Positions 41,971-50,657 of a stretch of DNA of 64,000 nucleotides are shown here, one piece after another. The notes below the pieces were generated by a model. It was not told the DNA's origin. It did not search any database and was given only the letters and a program-made list of their open reading frames with translations. The number at the start of each line of letters is the position of its first letter. Positions within the stretch are counted from its first letter, which is position 1. The stretch is from contig NZ_CP100446.1 in the NCBI RefSeq assembly GCF_024227435.1, forward strand, positions 496,001-560,000, given 5' to 3'. The stretch is from Natrinema caseinilyticum. GTDB lineage: Archaea > Halobacteriota > Halobacteria > Halobacteriales > Natrialbaceae. Position numbers and translations under genes: made by a program.

Positions 41971-42216
41971 ATGAGTGTAGAATACGATATCGCGGAGACG
42001 CTCGACGTGAAAGGTGCATCGTGTCCCATGCCGGTAGTCAAGACCAAGTCCGCCGTCGACGACCTCGCCGAAGGCGAGGTCCTCGAGGTGGTTGCGACTG
42101 ACTCGGGCAGCATGAGCGACATCGACGGCTGGGCGGCAGGCACGAACGGCGTCGACCTTCTCGAGCAGGTCGAAGACGGCGACGTGTACAAACACTACGT
42201 GCAGAAGACCGCCTGA
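41971..42216 (+). CDS. tusA: TusA-family sulfur carrier protein
   Basis: An 81-aa TusA/SirA-like protein. The sulfur-carrying Cys is C18 in the CPMP motif (KGASCPMPVVKTKSAV), followed by the GEVLEVVATD strand. It accepts persulfide sulfur and passes it to partners. A GGAGTGAT ribosome-binding-like sequence lies about 5 nt before the ATG, so this mRNA has a leader. It is followed three bases later by a DsrE2-like gene, the standard TusA-DsrE pairing of sulfur-trafficking clusters. Cytoplasmic. Confidence 0.93.
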   Translation: MSVEYDIAETLDVKGASCPMPVVKTKSAVDDLAEGEVLEVVATDSGSMSDIDGWAAGTNGVDLLEQVEDGDVYKHYVQKTA

Positions 42217-42218
42217 AA

Positions 42219-42800
42219 ATGAGCACCGACACACCTTCACCAGCGACCGACGGCGAGCCGATGACCGAAGAGGCACTGCAGGCTCGGCTCGAAGAACTCG
42301 AGGACAAGGTCGCTGCGCTGGAAACCGAGACCGGCGACGACCAGCAGAAGATGACGATCGTCGCGACCCAGGGGAGTTTCGACATGGCGTACCCGCCGCT
42401 GATCCTGGCGAGCACGGCGGCCGCCTTCGGCTGGGACGTCGTCGTCTTCCATACGTTCTGGGGCCTCGACATTCTCCACGAGGAGAAGTCGTCGAACCTG
42501 CAACTGTCGGCGGTCGGCAACCCGAACATGCCGATGCCGAACGCCCTCGCCGCGCTCCCCGGAATGGATCGGATGGCGACGTGGATGATGGAGAAAAAGA
42601 TCGACGAAAACGGCACGGCCACCATCGAGGAGCTCATCGATCTCTCCATCGACCAGGGCGTCGAACTCCAGGCCTGTCAGATGACCATCGAACTGATGGA
42701 TTACGACGAAGACGACTTCTTCGACGGCGTCACCACCGGCGTCGGCGCGGCGACCGCGCTCCAGCACATGGCCGAATCGGACGTTCAGTTACTGGTCTGA
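42219..42800 (+). CDS. DsrE/DsrF/DsrH-like (DsrE2) sulfur-relay protein
   Basis: A 193-aa protein. A short coiled coil (TEEALQARLEELEDKVAALETE) precedes the DsrE fold (MTIVATQGSFDMAYPPLILASTAAAFGWDVVVFHTFWGLDIL ... ELIDLSIDQGVELQACQMTIELM). The Cys in ACQMT (about residue 155) aligns with the sulfur-binding Cys of DsrE2-type proteins. It lies in an operon with tusA with a 2-nt gap. Its likely role is as sulfurtransferase partner of TusA. DsrE2 proteins often carry a membrane anchor; none is obvious here apart from the hydrophobic stretch near residue 57-75. Confidence 0.9.
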   Translation: MSTDTPSPATDGEPMTEEALQARLEELEDKVAALETETGDDQQKMTIVATQGSFDMAYPPLILASTAAAFGWDVVVFHTFWGLDILHEEKSSNLQLSAVGNPNMPMPNALAALPGMDRMATWMMEKKIDENGTATIEELIDLSIDQGVELQACQMTIELMDYDEDDFFDGVTTGVGAATALQHMAESDVQLLV

Positions 42801-42835
42801 GCGGCCGACCGAACAGCCCGTCTTCCGATCAGCCA

Positions 42836-43102
42836 ATGACTCCCCGCTCACCCCGACACGATCAAACGGCAGTAGAACAGGTCATCAGAACGATCGCCGA
42901 CGACGACGACGTCGACCCCGTATCGATATCCCCGCCGCTAGCCGACGTCATCGATCCCGACGCGTTGAACGAACTCGTCGATCACGGGTCGCGTAATCCG
43001 GACGGCAATCTCGAGGTGGAGTTTGCCTATCGGGGTCACGACGTCGTCGTCACGAGCGACGGCACCGTCGAACTCGACCGGACCGAATTGCATCGGTCCT
43101 AG
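42836..43102 (+). CDS. HalOD1-type small output-domain protein
   Basis: An 88-aa protein fitting the haloarchaeal HalOD1 domain (AVEQVIRTIADDDDVDPVSISPPLADVIDPDALNELV, then VEFAYRGHDVVVTSDGTVEL). Such proteins are found alone or at the end of signalling proteins, and their function is unknown. Start at ATG 42836. It lies 36 nt after the DsrE2 gene and may be the last gene of that operon. Confidence 0.8.
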   Translation: MTPRSPRHDQTAVEQVIRTIADDDDVDPVSISPPLADVIDPDALNELVDHGSRNPDGNLEVEFAYRGHDVVVTSDGTVELDRTELHRS

Positions 43103-43162
43103 CTCCGAGCGAGACGAACCGTCGCGTTGTATCCGACCGATCCGATCGCGAAAAGGGTCTCT

Positions 43163-44005
43163 TCACGTCTCGAACGGAAGATTTCCGAGGAAATCGTCGC
43201 TCTGATAATCGAGATGATCCAGCCGCGACCCGAGCAGTTCCCGTACGAGTACGACCAGCGGATTGGTTTTCCCCTCCCCGACCATTCCGACTTCCGATCT
43301 GGACCCGCCCGGTCCGCCCCTCCAAAGGCCGACGACGACGGACTCGCGATCAGCGACGATGAGCCGGCTCACCTTCGGAAAGTTCGACTGCTCGTACATC
43401 CAATCCATCTGTGGATCCCAAATCGTCGCTTCCGGAAGACTCTCGCTGAAAAACTCCCGGGCGTCCTCGCTTTTCGTCCCCGCGTACAACGAGACTCCCC
43501 GCTCGATAGCGTCCGTCGCGTGTGGCAGACACGCTTCGTCGAGCAACTCGCCGGAGGCGTAGATCAAAAAGAGTTCCTCGTCCGCCACGTCCGCCAGCTC
43601 ACGGCCGTAATCGTACACCGCTTCTCGGCCGTCGAGTATCTCGATTTCGCGTTCTTCGGACCCGCTTTCCCGTCCGAACTGGAAGCGTAATTCGTCGAGT
43701 GTCTGTCCGTCCAGCCAGTCCGTGTCCACCACGGACGAGTCGCTGGGAGAGACGACGTTCCGGACGGAATCGTACTCGAGCAGTCCCGCCTGGCTGAGTT
43801 TCGGAAGGTGCCTGTGATGCAACGCGACGACCAGTTCACTGATCCGCTCATCGCGATTCGAAGCGTCGGACGTCGTCTCCTGTGAAACGATTCGTTCGGC
43901 GACCTCGGACAGGGAGAGAGTCCCATTGTGGCTATTCAGGACGGTCAAAATCGCCCGATTAGTGCCATCCGTGAGTAGCCGAAGTATCTCCTCCTGCGGT
44001 TCCAT
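43163..44005 (-). CDS. Winged-helix regulator (DUF7344-like N terminus, TrmB-like C terminus)
   Basis: A 280-aa protein. Residues 1-95 are a winged HTH of the haloarchaeal DUF7344 type (EEILRLLTDGTNRAILTVLNSHNGTLSLSEVAERI ... ALHHRHLPKLSQAGLLEYDSVRNVV). The C-terminal 170 residues resemble the phospholipase-D-like/TrmB effector domain of sugar-responsive regulators (LFLIYASGELLDEACLPHATDAIERGVSLYAGT ... RLIVADRESVVVGLW). It presumably controls nearby genes; no operator was recognised for it. Start at ATG 44005 (MEPQEEI). Confidence 0.85.
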   Translation of the reverse strand: MEPQEEILRLLTDGTNRAILTVLNSHNGTLSLSEVAERIVSQETTSDASNRDERISELVVALHHRHLPKLSQAGLLEYDSVRNVVSPSDSSVVDTDWLDGQTLDELRFQFGRESGSEEREIEILDGREAVYDYGRELADVADEELFLIYASGELLDEACLPHATDAIERGVSLYAGTKSEDAREFFSESLPEATIWDPQMDWMYEQSNFPKVSRLIVADRESVVVGLWRGGPGGSRSEVGMVGEGKTNPLVVLVRELLGSRLDHLDYQSDDFLGNLPFET

Positions 44006-44202
44006 TACCGTCGAAATCTTGCCGGACAACAATAAGAGGAATGCCTCGGTCCGTCGCCGAATATTCCGAAATCAATACGTTCACTCGGTGGACGAGGAAC
44101 TGTCCGTTGAGACGGCCGTCCGCGAAAGCCGGGGTGACACGTCTCGTCGCGCCGGCGGGACGAGACGTGTCGGCTCGGTTCGTCTTCGAAGCGGGAGGAG
44201 GG

Positions 44203-44829
44203 TCAGGACGATTCGGGACTGGCCTGTTCGCGCCCGATCGCGCGCGCTACTGCCAGCAGGTATCCGAGGCCGTATCTGACGTCCGGATCGCGGAGACCGC
44301 GTACCATCCCCACCGGGCCGACCGGGCCTGGGTCGGTCCGTTCGGCGGTCCCGATCCCGTCGAGAAGCGTCTCCAGACCGGCGCTGGTATCCGTATCGGC
44401 AGCCGATTCCGCCACTTCCCCGAGCGATTCGCCCGTTCCAACGAGCGTCGTCACCATCTCGTCGTCCAGCGCGGCCGTCAGGAGCGATCCGACCTCAGCG
44501 AGTTCGGCGATTTCGTCCAGCGTTCCGCTTCGCTGGAGGCGCATCAACGTCTCGATCGAGTCCTGCAATTCGTCGCCGTTCGCTCCGATCTGGTGGGCCA
44601 ACGCGACGGTCTCGTCGGTCGCGAGCCCGTCCGCTGACTCGAGAATCGTCGACCCCGTGTCAGCGAGTTCGACGACCATCTCGTCGGTGAGCGCGCTCTC
44701 GCCGAGCGCGAGGACGTCCAGCAGTTCATTTACCGCATCGAGTCGGCGGACGAAATTCGCGACCCCTTCGGGATTCTCCGCGATGACGTCCTCGAGGTCG
44801 TCCGACTCCCGAACGATATCGTCGGACAT
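44203..44829 (-). CDS. DUF1641 protein, partner of SQR-like flavoprotein
   Basis: A 208-aa acidic, mostly helical protein with the DUF1641 pattern of repeated amphipathic helices (LDAVNELLDVLALGESALTDEMVVELADTGSTIL ... ETLLDGIGTAERTDPGPVGPVGMVRGLRDPDVRYGLGYLLAVARAIG). The C-terminal segment PVGMVRGLRDPDVRYGLGYLL is the family signature. It begins two nt after the stop of the SQR-like gene in the same operon. DUF1641 proteins commonly sit beside sulfide:quinone oxidoreductase-like or formate-dehydrogenase genes and may help membrane attachment. Confidence 0.88.
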   Translation of the reverse strand: MSDDIVRESDDLEDVIAENPEGVANFVRRLDAVNELLDVLALGESALTDEMVVELADTGSTILESADGLATDETVALAHQIGANGDELQDSIETLMRLQRSGTLDEIAELAEVGSLLTAALDDEMVTTLVGTGESLGEVAESAADTDTSAGLETLLDGIGTAERTDPGPVGPVGMVRGLRDPDVRYGLGYLLAVARAIGREQASPESS

Positions 44830-44831
44830 GG

Positions 44832-45977
44832 TCAGAGTAACCCCCGTGCGGTGAGCCAGTAGGCTTCGTTGTACGCCAGTTTCGCCCAGTGGATCTTCTC
44901 GGACGGGGCGACCGGCGACGGCGGGTTCTCGTAATCGAATTCGACGAACGATGCCGCGTTCATCCCCGTCTCGATGAAACAGAGCGTCTTGCCGTCGTAG
45001 GTCGCCGTCGGCGGCCGGCCGCGAACCTCACTCGCGATCCGCTGTCCGACGACGCCGGCCTGATAGTGGGCGACGCTCCCCGCGTTCGGCGCGCCGGTCG
45101 CCGCCGTATCGCCCATCGCATAGACGTTGTCGGCGGCCTCCGCCTCGAGCGTCCGTTTGTCGACGTCAACCCAGCCTCGGTCACCGAGGCCGGACTCCTC
45201 GACGAGATCGATGCCGCGGTGTGGGGGAATCGAAACGAGGAGATCGTAGTCGATCGTCGTTCCATCGGCCGACTGGATGGTTTCGTCGTCCGGATCGACC
45301 GCCGCCGCGTCGAAGCCCGTCTCGACGGTGATATCGCGGTCGTCCATCCGCGGACGTGCCCACTCCGCGACCTGGAGATTCCCGTGTACGCGCTCGATGG
45401 GGGAGGTGAACGTCAACTCGACGTCCTCGCGAAGTCCCCGTTCCCGGAACCAGTCGTCGGTCATGAACGCGAATTCGAGGGGGGCGGCCGGACACATGTG
45501 CGGGATTCCGATGACGCTGAGTACGATCCGTCCCTCGGTGAACGAGAGGAGGTCGTCCCTGAGTGCGGTCGCACCCGACTCGCTGTAGTAATTGTGTCCG
45601 CCGTCGACCAGTCCCGGAATCTCGTCCGGCGCGAGCGTCGAACCGGTCGCGAGAACGAGATAGTCGTACTCGACCGGCCGGGATCGATCCCGGAACCGAA
45701 CCTGTCGTGCTTCGGTATCGATCCCGGTGACCCGATCGATGTGGAGGTCGATCCGATCGTCGATCAGTTCGGACAACGGCCGTCGTCCGTCGTCGGGTTC
45801 GCGCTTCCCGAACGGGACGTACAGCCACACCGGTTTGTACACGTGATCGGTGTCGTCGTTGACCAGAGAGAGGTGAACGTCGCCGGCGTCGAGTTCCGCC
45901 TCGAGTCTGTCCGCGAGATCGTTCGCGAGGACCGTCCCGCCGGTCCCGCCGCCGACGACGAGGACGTGTTCGGTCAC
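44832..45977 (-). CDS. Sulfide:quinone oxidoreductase-like FAD protein
   Basis: A 381-aa flavoprotein of the SQR/FCSD family. The N-terminal FAD-binding motif is VLVVGGGTGGTVLAND. A conserved Cys is at about C162 (IGIPHMCPAAPLEFAFM) and a second at about 333 (KTLCFIE). The DYLVLATGS, second-nucleotide and YAMGDTA segments are standard. Typical SQRs have three Cys; the usual first one near residue 128 is not evident, so sulfide specificity is uncertain. The C terminus (AKLAYNEAYWLTARGLL) is an amphipathic membrane-binding helix as in SQR. GTG start overlapping the preceding TGA (GTGA). Confidence 0.88.
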   Translation of the reverse strand: MTEHVLVVGGGTGGTVLANDLADRLEAELDAGDVHLSLVNDDTDHVYKPVWLYVPFGKREPDDGRRPLSELIDDRIDLHIDRVTGIDTEARQVRFRDRSRPVEYDYLVLATGSTLAPDEIPGLVDGGHNYYSESGATALRDDLLSFTEGRIVLSVIGIPHMCPAAPLEFAFMTDDWFRERGLREDVELTFTSPIERVHGNLQVAEWARPRMDDRDITVETGFDAAAVDPDDETIQSADGTTIDYDLLVSIPPHRGIDLVEESGLGDRGWVDVDKRTLEAEAADNVYAMGDTAATGAPNAGSVAHYQAGVVGQRIASEVRGRPPTATYDGKTLCFIETGMNAASFVEFDYENPPSPVAPSEKIHWAKLAYNEAYWLTARGLL

Positions 45978-46216
45978 GCGCTCTCACCGTGAATTTCGTG
46001 GCGATCGGTCGTCACTCCAGGTGCGAGTAACGCCCCACCGGACGCCTCGAGCCACACGCGTTCGTCGGTGAGCGACCGCAGTGAATCGCTCGGTACCGAC
46101 ACCGGCGTCCCGTCGTCAGCGCGTCCGACCGGTTCGATGGGATTCGTCAGCGGTCCGGGACGCTCGATCCATCGAGCATCGACAGTCACAGCGGATTCGA
46201 TGTCTGAATTCGTCAT
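45974..46216 (-). CDS. Hypothetical 80-aa protein upstream of SQR-like gene
   Basis: A small soluble acidic protein (VTVDARWIERPGPLTNPIEPVGRADDGTPVSVPSDSLRSLTDERVWLEASGG). There is no Cys, membrane helix or known motif. Its stop overlaps the GTG start of the SQR-like gene, so it is translationally coupled and the first gene of the 80-aa/SQR/DUF1641 operon. Start at ATG 46216; the ATG at 46261 would sit inside the promoter. Function unknown. Confidence 0.75.
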   Translation of the reverse strand: MTNSDIESAVTVDARWIERPGPLTNPIEPVGRADDGTPVSVPSDSLRSLTDERVWLEASGGALLAPGVTTDRHEIHGESA

Positions 46217-46250
46217 CGGCACGGTCGAATCTTGAACAGCCCGAGCATTA

Positions 46251-46259
46251 GTATTGTAC
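46251..46259 (-). promoter_or_regulatory. ACAATA-type motif in SQR operon promoter
   Basis: GTACAATAC on the minus strand, immediately downstream of the TATA-like GTTTTATG (about 46259-46266) of the operon starting at 46216. Confidence 0.5.
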
Positions 46260-46427
46260 ATAAAACCCAAGATAATCAAAATATCTTCCGGAGGTGACGG
46301 TGCCCCAGATTTACGGGAGTGAAACGGTCTCTCGAGTCACCTGACCCGTACTCGAGGCAGAACGCGGATCGGAGCGAACGGCGAGCGATCCGTCGTGTGG
46401 GCGGGGGATGCCAGCGACGCGACGGTC

Positions 46428-46646
46428 CTACGAGGAATCGGTCGTTTCGACGCCCAGAATTCGGTACACGAGGCAAATTCTGGTGAGCGCAGTCCCGAGA
46501 AAAACGGCGCCGATCAGAACCGCACCGACGCCCGCGACGGTTCCGAACCCGAGGAGTCCCACGAGCGACGCGACGCCGATCGCAATCAGTACCGCGCCAC
46601 CGATCAGCCGCACGATCCGATCAGCCGAACCAATATTGTGATCCAT
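46428..46646 (-). CDS. DUF2892 inner-membrane protein (YgaP C-terminal-like)
   Basis: A 72-aa protein with two hydrophobic segments (IVRLIGGAVLIAIGVASLVGLLGFG and VAGVGAVLIGAVFLGTALTRI) and the family ending RICLVYRILGVE with its Cys. DUF2892 occurs fused to rhodanese in YgaP and as stand-alone proteins near sulfur-transfer genes, where it is thought to help thiocyanate or sulfur handling at the membrane. Start at ATG 46646 (MDHNIGSADR). The function is not established. Confidence 0.85.
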   Translation of the reverse strand: MDHNIGSADRIVRLIGGAVLIAIGVASLVGLLGFGTVAGVGAVLIGAVFLGTALTRICLVYRILGVETTDSS

Positions 46647-46961
46647 AGACACGAATGCGGACGGGAAAGTGAAAAACGTTTCTCGAATTCCGAGTTCGAT
46701 GGAGGAGACGCGATGCGGGGCCCGATTCGTATCACAGCGGTCTGGTAGAACGCGCGTGCGAACCGTCCGACCTCGAGCGGCTACCGCCGACGACCGGCAG
46801 TTAGCGTCGGCCTCCCGTCGGCTCGAACGGTTTCCCGTCACCGAACCCGGCCGCGCCTACGAGAACGTTCCCGACCCCGATCGCGATCCCCGACCCCGAT
46901 CGCCACGAGGAGTCTCGTCCTGTGGCGACCGGCCGTGGCCGTCCAGGCCGATCGGCCGCCG
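46647..46961. other. Intergenic region, nothing recognised
   Basis: About 315 bases between the CoADR-like gene and the DUF2892 gene. Only Arg-rich chance frames were found. Confidence 0.4.
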
Positions 46962-48308
46962 CTACTCGAGTTTTCCGCTGAGGACTTTCGCCGCCGTGAG
47001 GACCGGGTCCCAGACGGGACTGAACGGCGGCGCGTACGCCAGATCCGCGTTCTGCAGTTCGGTCGCGGTCATACCGGCGTGCAGCGCCATGGCGATCGAA
47101 TCGATGCGCTTTGGTCCCTCCCGACCGACGACGCTTCCCCCGAGGACCGCACCGGTTTCGCGATCGGCGAGCAGCGTGACTGTGAGTTCCGCACCGCCCG
47201 GGTAGTAGTGCGCGCGCGTCGGCGCCGAGATCGTGACCGAAACCGGATCGAAGCCCGCCTCCCGGGCCCGTTCTTCGTCGACGATACCCGTCCGAGCGGC
47301 CCCCAATTCGAACGCTTTCACGATGGCCGTGCCCGCGATCTCTCCGATCTGCGTCGGCGATCCGGTGACAGTCTGTCCGATCGCCCGCCCGGCACGATTC
47401 GCAGTCAGGGCCAGCGGGACGTGGTCCGGATCGCCGGTCACGACGTTGCGCGCCTCGGCGCAGTCACCGGCCGCGTAGACGTTCTCGTAGTTCGTGCGTC
47501 CGTACTCGTCCGTCGCGATCGCTCCGGTCGACCCGAGTTCGATGCCCGCCGCTTCGGCGAGGTCCACGTTCGGTGCCACGCCGACGCCGACGATCGCGAT
47601 GTCGGCGGGAACGGACTCGTCCTCGAGTCGAACGCTGTCGATCCGCTCGTCGCCGCCGAATCCCGACACGGCCGTCTCGAGGTGCAGTTCGATCCCCTGT
47701 TCGCGCAGGTGTTCTTCGACGACCTCGGCGACGGTATCGCCGAACGGCTGGAGAACGTGGGGCAGCATCTCGTAGAGGTGAACGGCGACGCCGCGGGCGG
47801 ACAGTGCTTCGGCCATCTCGATACCGACGTAGCCGCCGCCGACGATCGCCGCGGTCTCGAGACCCCGTTCGGTGACGTACTCCTCGATCACGTCGGCTTC
47901 GTCCATGTTGTGGATTGTGAACACGCCCTCGAGATCCAATCCGTCGAACGGCGGTTCGATCGCGCTCGCGCCGGTCGCGACGAGAAGGTCGTCGTACGGC
48001 TGCTCGTAGGTCTCGTCGCCGGCATCGACAGTCACCGTCTCGGCCTCCGGATCGACGTCGACGACCTCGTGGCCCGTCCGCAGGTCGACGTCTCGTTCGT
48101 CCCGGAACTCCTCGGCGGTCACTGTGACGAGGTCGTCGAGCGACTCGACGGCCCCTTTGACGTAGTACGGCATCCCGCAGGCCGCGTAGGAGACCCACTC
48201 TCCTTTCTCGAAGACGATCGCCTCCAGGTCAGGCTGTTCCCGTTTCGCCTTGCTCGCTGCGCTCATTCCCGCTGCGTCACCGCCGATTACGACGAACGTG
48301 TCGGCCAT
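46962..48308 (-). CDS. CoA-disulfide reductase-like flavoprotein (NAD(P)H-dependent)
   Basis: A 448-aa protein of the single-Cys pyridine-nucleotide-disulfide reductase group (CoADR, NADH oxidase, polysulfide reductase). FAD site FVVIGGDAAGMSAASKA; redox Cys C44 in VSYAACGMPYYV; NAD(P) site AAIVGGGYVGIEMAEAL; second FAD motif NVYAAGDCAE; C-terminal dimerisation domain with AHYYPGGAELTV and the AYAPPFSPVWDP motif. Substrates may be CoA disulfide, CoA persulfide or polysulfide, which fits the island. Start at ATG 48308 with ATACTTTA about 30 nt upstream. Confidence 0.9.
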   Translation of the reverse strand: MADTFVVIGGDAAGMSAASKAKREQPDLEAIVFEKGEWVSYAACGMPYYVKGAVESLDDLVTVTAEEFRDERDVDLRTGHEVVDVDPEAETVTVDAGDETYEQPYDDLLVATGASAIEPPFDGLDLEGVFTIHNMDEADVIEEYVTERGLETAAIVGGGYVGIEMAEALSARGVAVHLYEMLPHVLQPFGDTVAEVVEEHLREQGIELHLETAVSGFGGDERIDSVRLEDESVPADIAIVGVGVAPNVDLAEAAGIELGSTGAIATDEYGRTNYENVYAAGDCAEARNVVTGDPDHVPLALTANRAGRAIGQTVTGSPTQIGEIAGTAIVKAFELGAARTGIVDEERAREAGFDPVSVTISAPTRAHYYPGGAELTVTLLADRETGAVLGGSVVGREGPKRIDSIAMALHAGMTATELQNADLAYAPPFSPVWDPVLTAAKVLSGKLE

Positions 48309-48353
48309 ATCTGTAGCAAGGCGCAGCAACGTCTAAAGTATTTCTCGTAGTTC

Positions 48354-48366
48354 CCAATACTGTGGA
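48354..48366 (-). promoter_or_regulatory. ACAATA-type motif variant upstream of CoADR-like gene
   Basis: TCCACAGTATTGG on the minus strand, just upstream of the TATA-like element at 48335-48342. It differs from the consensus by one base (ACAGTA). Confidence 0.4.
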
Positions 48367-48439
48367 TTCAGGTCCGTGTTTATTGTGGTGAGCAACGTCG
48401 GCTGGCGACGATTCGCGTCTCGAATTCGACGGGGGTGTT

Positions 48440-49672
48440 CTAGCCGGAGGGGGTCTCCCTGGGGCGCTGTCCGGCCACGTTCCGACCGACGAGGGACGTC
48501 CAGAGATCGACGACGAATATCGCCCACGCGACGGTGATACAGAGATAGCCCCACACCGTCAGGGACGATCCGACGTCCGCGACCGGGAGAACTGCCGCCG
48601 CCCAGAGCAAGAGCATTCCCGCGTTGACGCTCCCGACTTGCAGACAGGACGGGCCGGAGACCGCCTCGGCGGCTGTGGGTATCGTATCGACGAGCCCGTT
48701 CGATCGCTGGGTTGCAGCGACCGCAACGACCGGGAGGAACGCCATCGCCGGTTGTAGCATCCAGCCGAAAACGAGCCCGGTGATCGCAGCGACCTCGATC
48801 GCGGGGGCCGGCACGGTCTCCGGAAACAGCAAGACGAGCGGCGCCCACGGCACCGGAAACAACAACCAGGCGTACGCGCCGAGAACGAGTGCGAAGCGGC
48901 TATCCCCCGTCCGATCGCTACGTCGGTAGGTTCCGACGGCGTTCGCGAGCAACGCCGCGGTCCCGATCACGTAGAGGACCAGCCCACCGATCGTAACCTC
49001 GTCACGAGCCAGCCACGGGCCGACGACGAGCCCCGTCGCACCGACCGTAAGCCCCCAGTACGTGACCGCACAGAGACGAGGAAATCGAAGCTGCGTCTCG
49101 TACAATCGAGGGACGATCGTCAGCAGGACGCCCGCGACGACCAGCGCGAGAAACCCCCAGACGTTGGCGTGGACGTGCGCCTCGAGCGAACCGACGTACC
49201 CGCCGGGTCCGTGAACGCCGAACACCATTCCGAACGCGGCCGCGATCCCGACGACGAGAAACCACGGTGCCGTTCGGACGTATCGAGTACGCTGATCCGA
49301 TCCGCCCGACGGTGTCCGGAGGCGGTAGAGCCGTCCGAGCAGTATCGAAAGTGCGACGAGTACGATCGCCGCACCGGCGCCCGTCGTCGTCGGCGCCCCC
49401 CTCGTCATCCCGATCAGAACGAGCGGATAGCCCGCGTTCAACGACCCCCACTGCAGCCATCGATATCGGTGATCCACCGCTCTCGATCCGGCCTCCATCG
49501 CTGTGACGATCTCCGGTAAAAGGCCGAAGACCGCCTGTGTCAACCCCCCGATCGTGACGAAGTGGATCATCACCCACCGGAGGCGAGGCAACGAATCGAC
49601 GAATCCAGCCTCGAGGGACAGTGTCCAGACCGCGGCGAGCAATCCGAGTACCAGGTACAGTCCGGCCATCAC
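48440..49672 (-). CDS. Polytopic membrane protein with heme-copper-oxidase/NnrS-like His pattern
   Basis: About 410 aa with roughly ten to twelve hydrophobic helices. Histidines lie in helices (RWVMIHFVTIGGLTQAVFG, GSLEAHVHANVWGFLALVV), recalling NnrS-like or subunit-I-like heme proteins of nitric oxide or oxygen chemistry; I cannot place it firmly. The open frame continues upstream of the GTG at 49672 (DWLCARTLERNPFLV) to a stop near 49755 with no ATG/GTG, so either the GTG start is used or the natural start has been lost. It is monocistronic next to the sulfur island. Confidence 0.65.
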   Translation of the reverse strand: MMAGLYLVLGLLAAVWTLSLEAGFVDSLPRLRWVMIHFVTIGGLTQAVFGLLPEIVTAMEAGSRAVDHRYRWLQWGSLNAGYPLVLIGMTRGAPTTTGAGAAIVLVALSILLGRLYRLRTPSGGSDQRTRYVRTAPWFLVVGIAAAFGMVFGVHGPGGYVGSLEAHVHANVWGFLALVVAGVLLTIVPRLYETQLRFPRLCAVTYWGLTVGATGLVVGPWLARDEVTIGGLVLYVIGTAALLANAVGTYRRSDRTGDSRFALVLGAYAWLLFPVPWAPLVLLFPETVPAPAIEVAAITGLVFGWMLQPAMAFLPVVAVAATQRSNGLVDTIPTAAEAVSGPSCLQVGSVNAGMLLLWAAAVLPVADVGSSLTVWGYLCITVAWAIFVVDLWTSLVGRNVAGQRPRETPSG

Positions 49673-49842
49673 GAGGAACGGGTTGCGTTCGAGTGTGCGC
49701 GCGCATAGCCAGTCAGTGTCCCGACGTAGGTCGCCTCGGCGGGTAGGTCTTCAGACGAACCGGTTCGGCCGTCCCGAACGTGTTAGTGTTACCCCACCAC
49801 GTTAGCGATAGGTCCAAGGTGGTCTCCCACCTCACGACGCCT

Positions 49843-50513
49843 ATGCCGCGGGCCGAACTCACAATCTCGCTCCCCGAGGGCGTCTGGATCCGAGAGGTGT
49901 CGAGAGAGCATCCAGAAACGGTCTTCGAGTCGTGACCGCGCTCGCAGGCGAACGAGCCTGGATCGCGCTCGTCGAGTTGACCACGGACGATCCGCTCTCG
50001 ATACTAACGGCCATCCAGCAGCAACCGGACGTCGTCCAACTCGAACTGCTGTGGAAGCAGGCTACGACCGCCCTCTTGCAAGTCGAGACGACCAGTCCGC
50101 CACTTCTCCTTCCGCTGTGGGAGGCTGGGATTCCGATCAAGCTGCCGTTCTCGATACAGAACGGCGAAGCGACGTGGGAGCTCACGACGTCGGACTCGCG
50201 CTTTTCTGCACTCGGAACCGAACTCGAGAACGCCGGCATCGACTTCGAACTCGAGTCCGTCTCGTCGGTCGACTCGACCCGGGCCGATCGACTGGTCACG
50301 AATCGACAACAGGACGTGCTGGCGACCGCACTCGAGGCCGGCTACTACGCTACTCCCCGAGAAGCGACGCTAACGGACGTCGCCGACCGCCTCGGCATCT
50401 CGAAGGCGACCTGCAGCGAAATCCTCCACCGGGCCGAGGGAAGCGTCATCCGGTGGTTCCTCGCGGAACGATCCGGGACGGAATCCGAGCCCGACTCAGT
50501 TCTCAGCGACTGA
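49843..50513 (+). pseudogene. bat-type HTH-10 regulator, frameshifted
   Basis: ATG 49843 opens MPRAELTISLPEGVWIREVSREHPETVF and ends at TGA 49933-49935. The next frame, from GTG 49932, continues TALAGERAWIALVELTTDDPLSILTAIQQQPDVVQL and runs to a C-terminal HTH-10 domain (EATLTDVADRLGISKATCSEILHRAEGSVIRWFL). Together these make one haloarchaeal bacterioopsin-activator-like regulator. A single base inserted near 49926 would restore F-R-V-V-T-A-L. Either it is broken, or the GTGA overlap allows reinitiation of the second part (193 aa). The family call for the joined product is confident. Confidence 0.7.
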
Positions 50514-50657
50514 GCCGCGAAGAAACGAGCGCCTCGAGATGCGTCTGGGGAAGTGAGAAGTTTCAGGAGGCCGCGTCCGTCGGCCCGACAGCGATCCGAG
50601 ACCCGAACGACCGGCGGCCGTGATCGGTCGGGTATCGCCGGAGACCACGGTCGTCGA

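Noticed and set aside
46630-46644. CCAATATTGTGATCC as another ACAATA-type operator
   Set aside because: It lies inside the first codons of the DUF2892 gene (MDHNIG), where coding constraint explains the sequence.
46935-48350. 471-codon plus-strand frame opposite the CoADR-like gene
   Set aside because: Antisense shadow; the opposite strand has all flavoprotein motifs.
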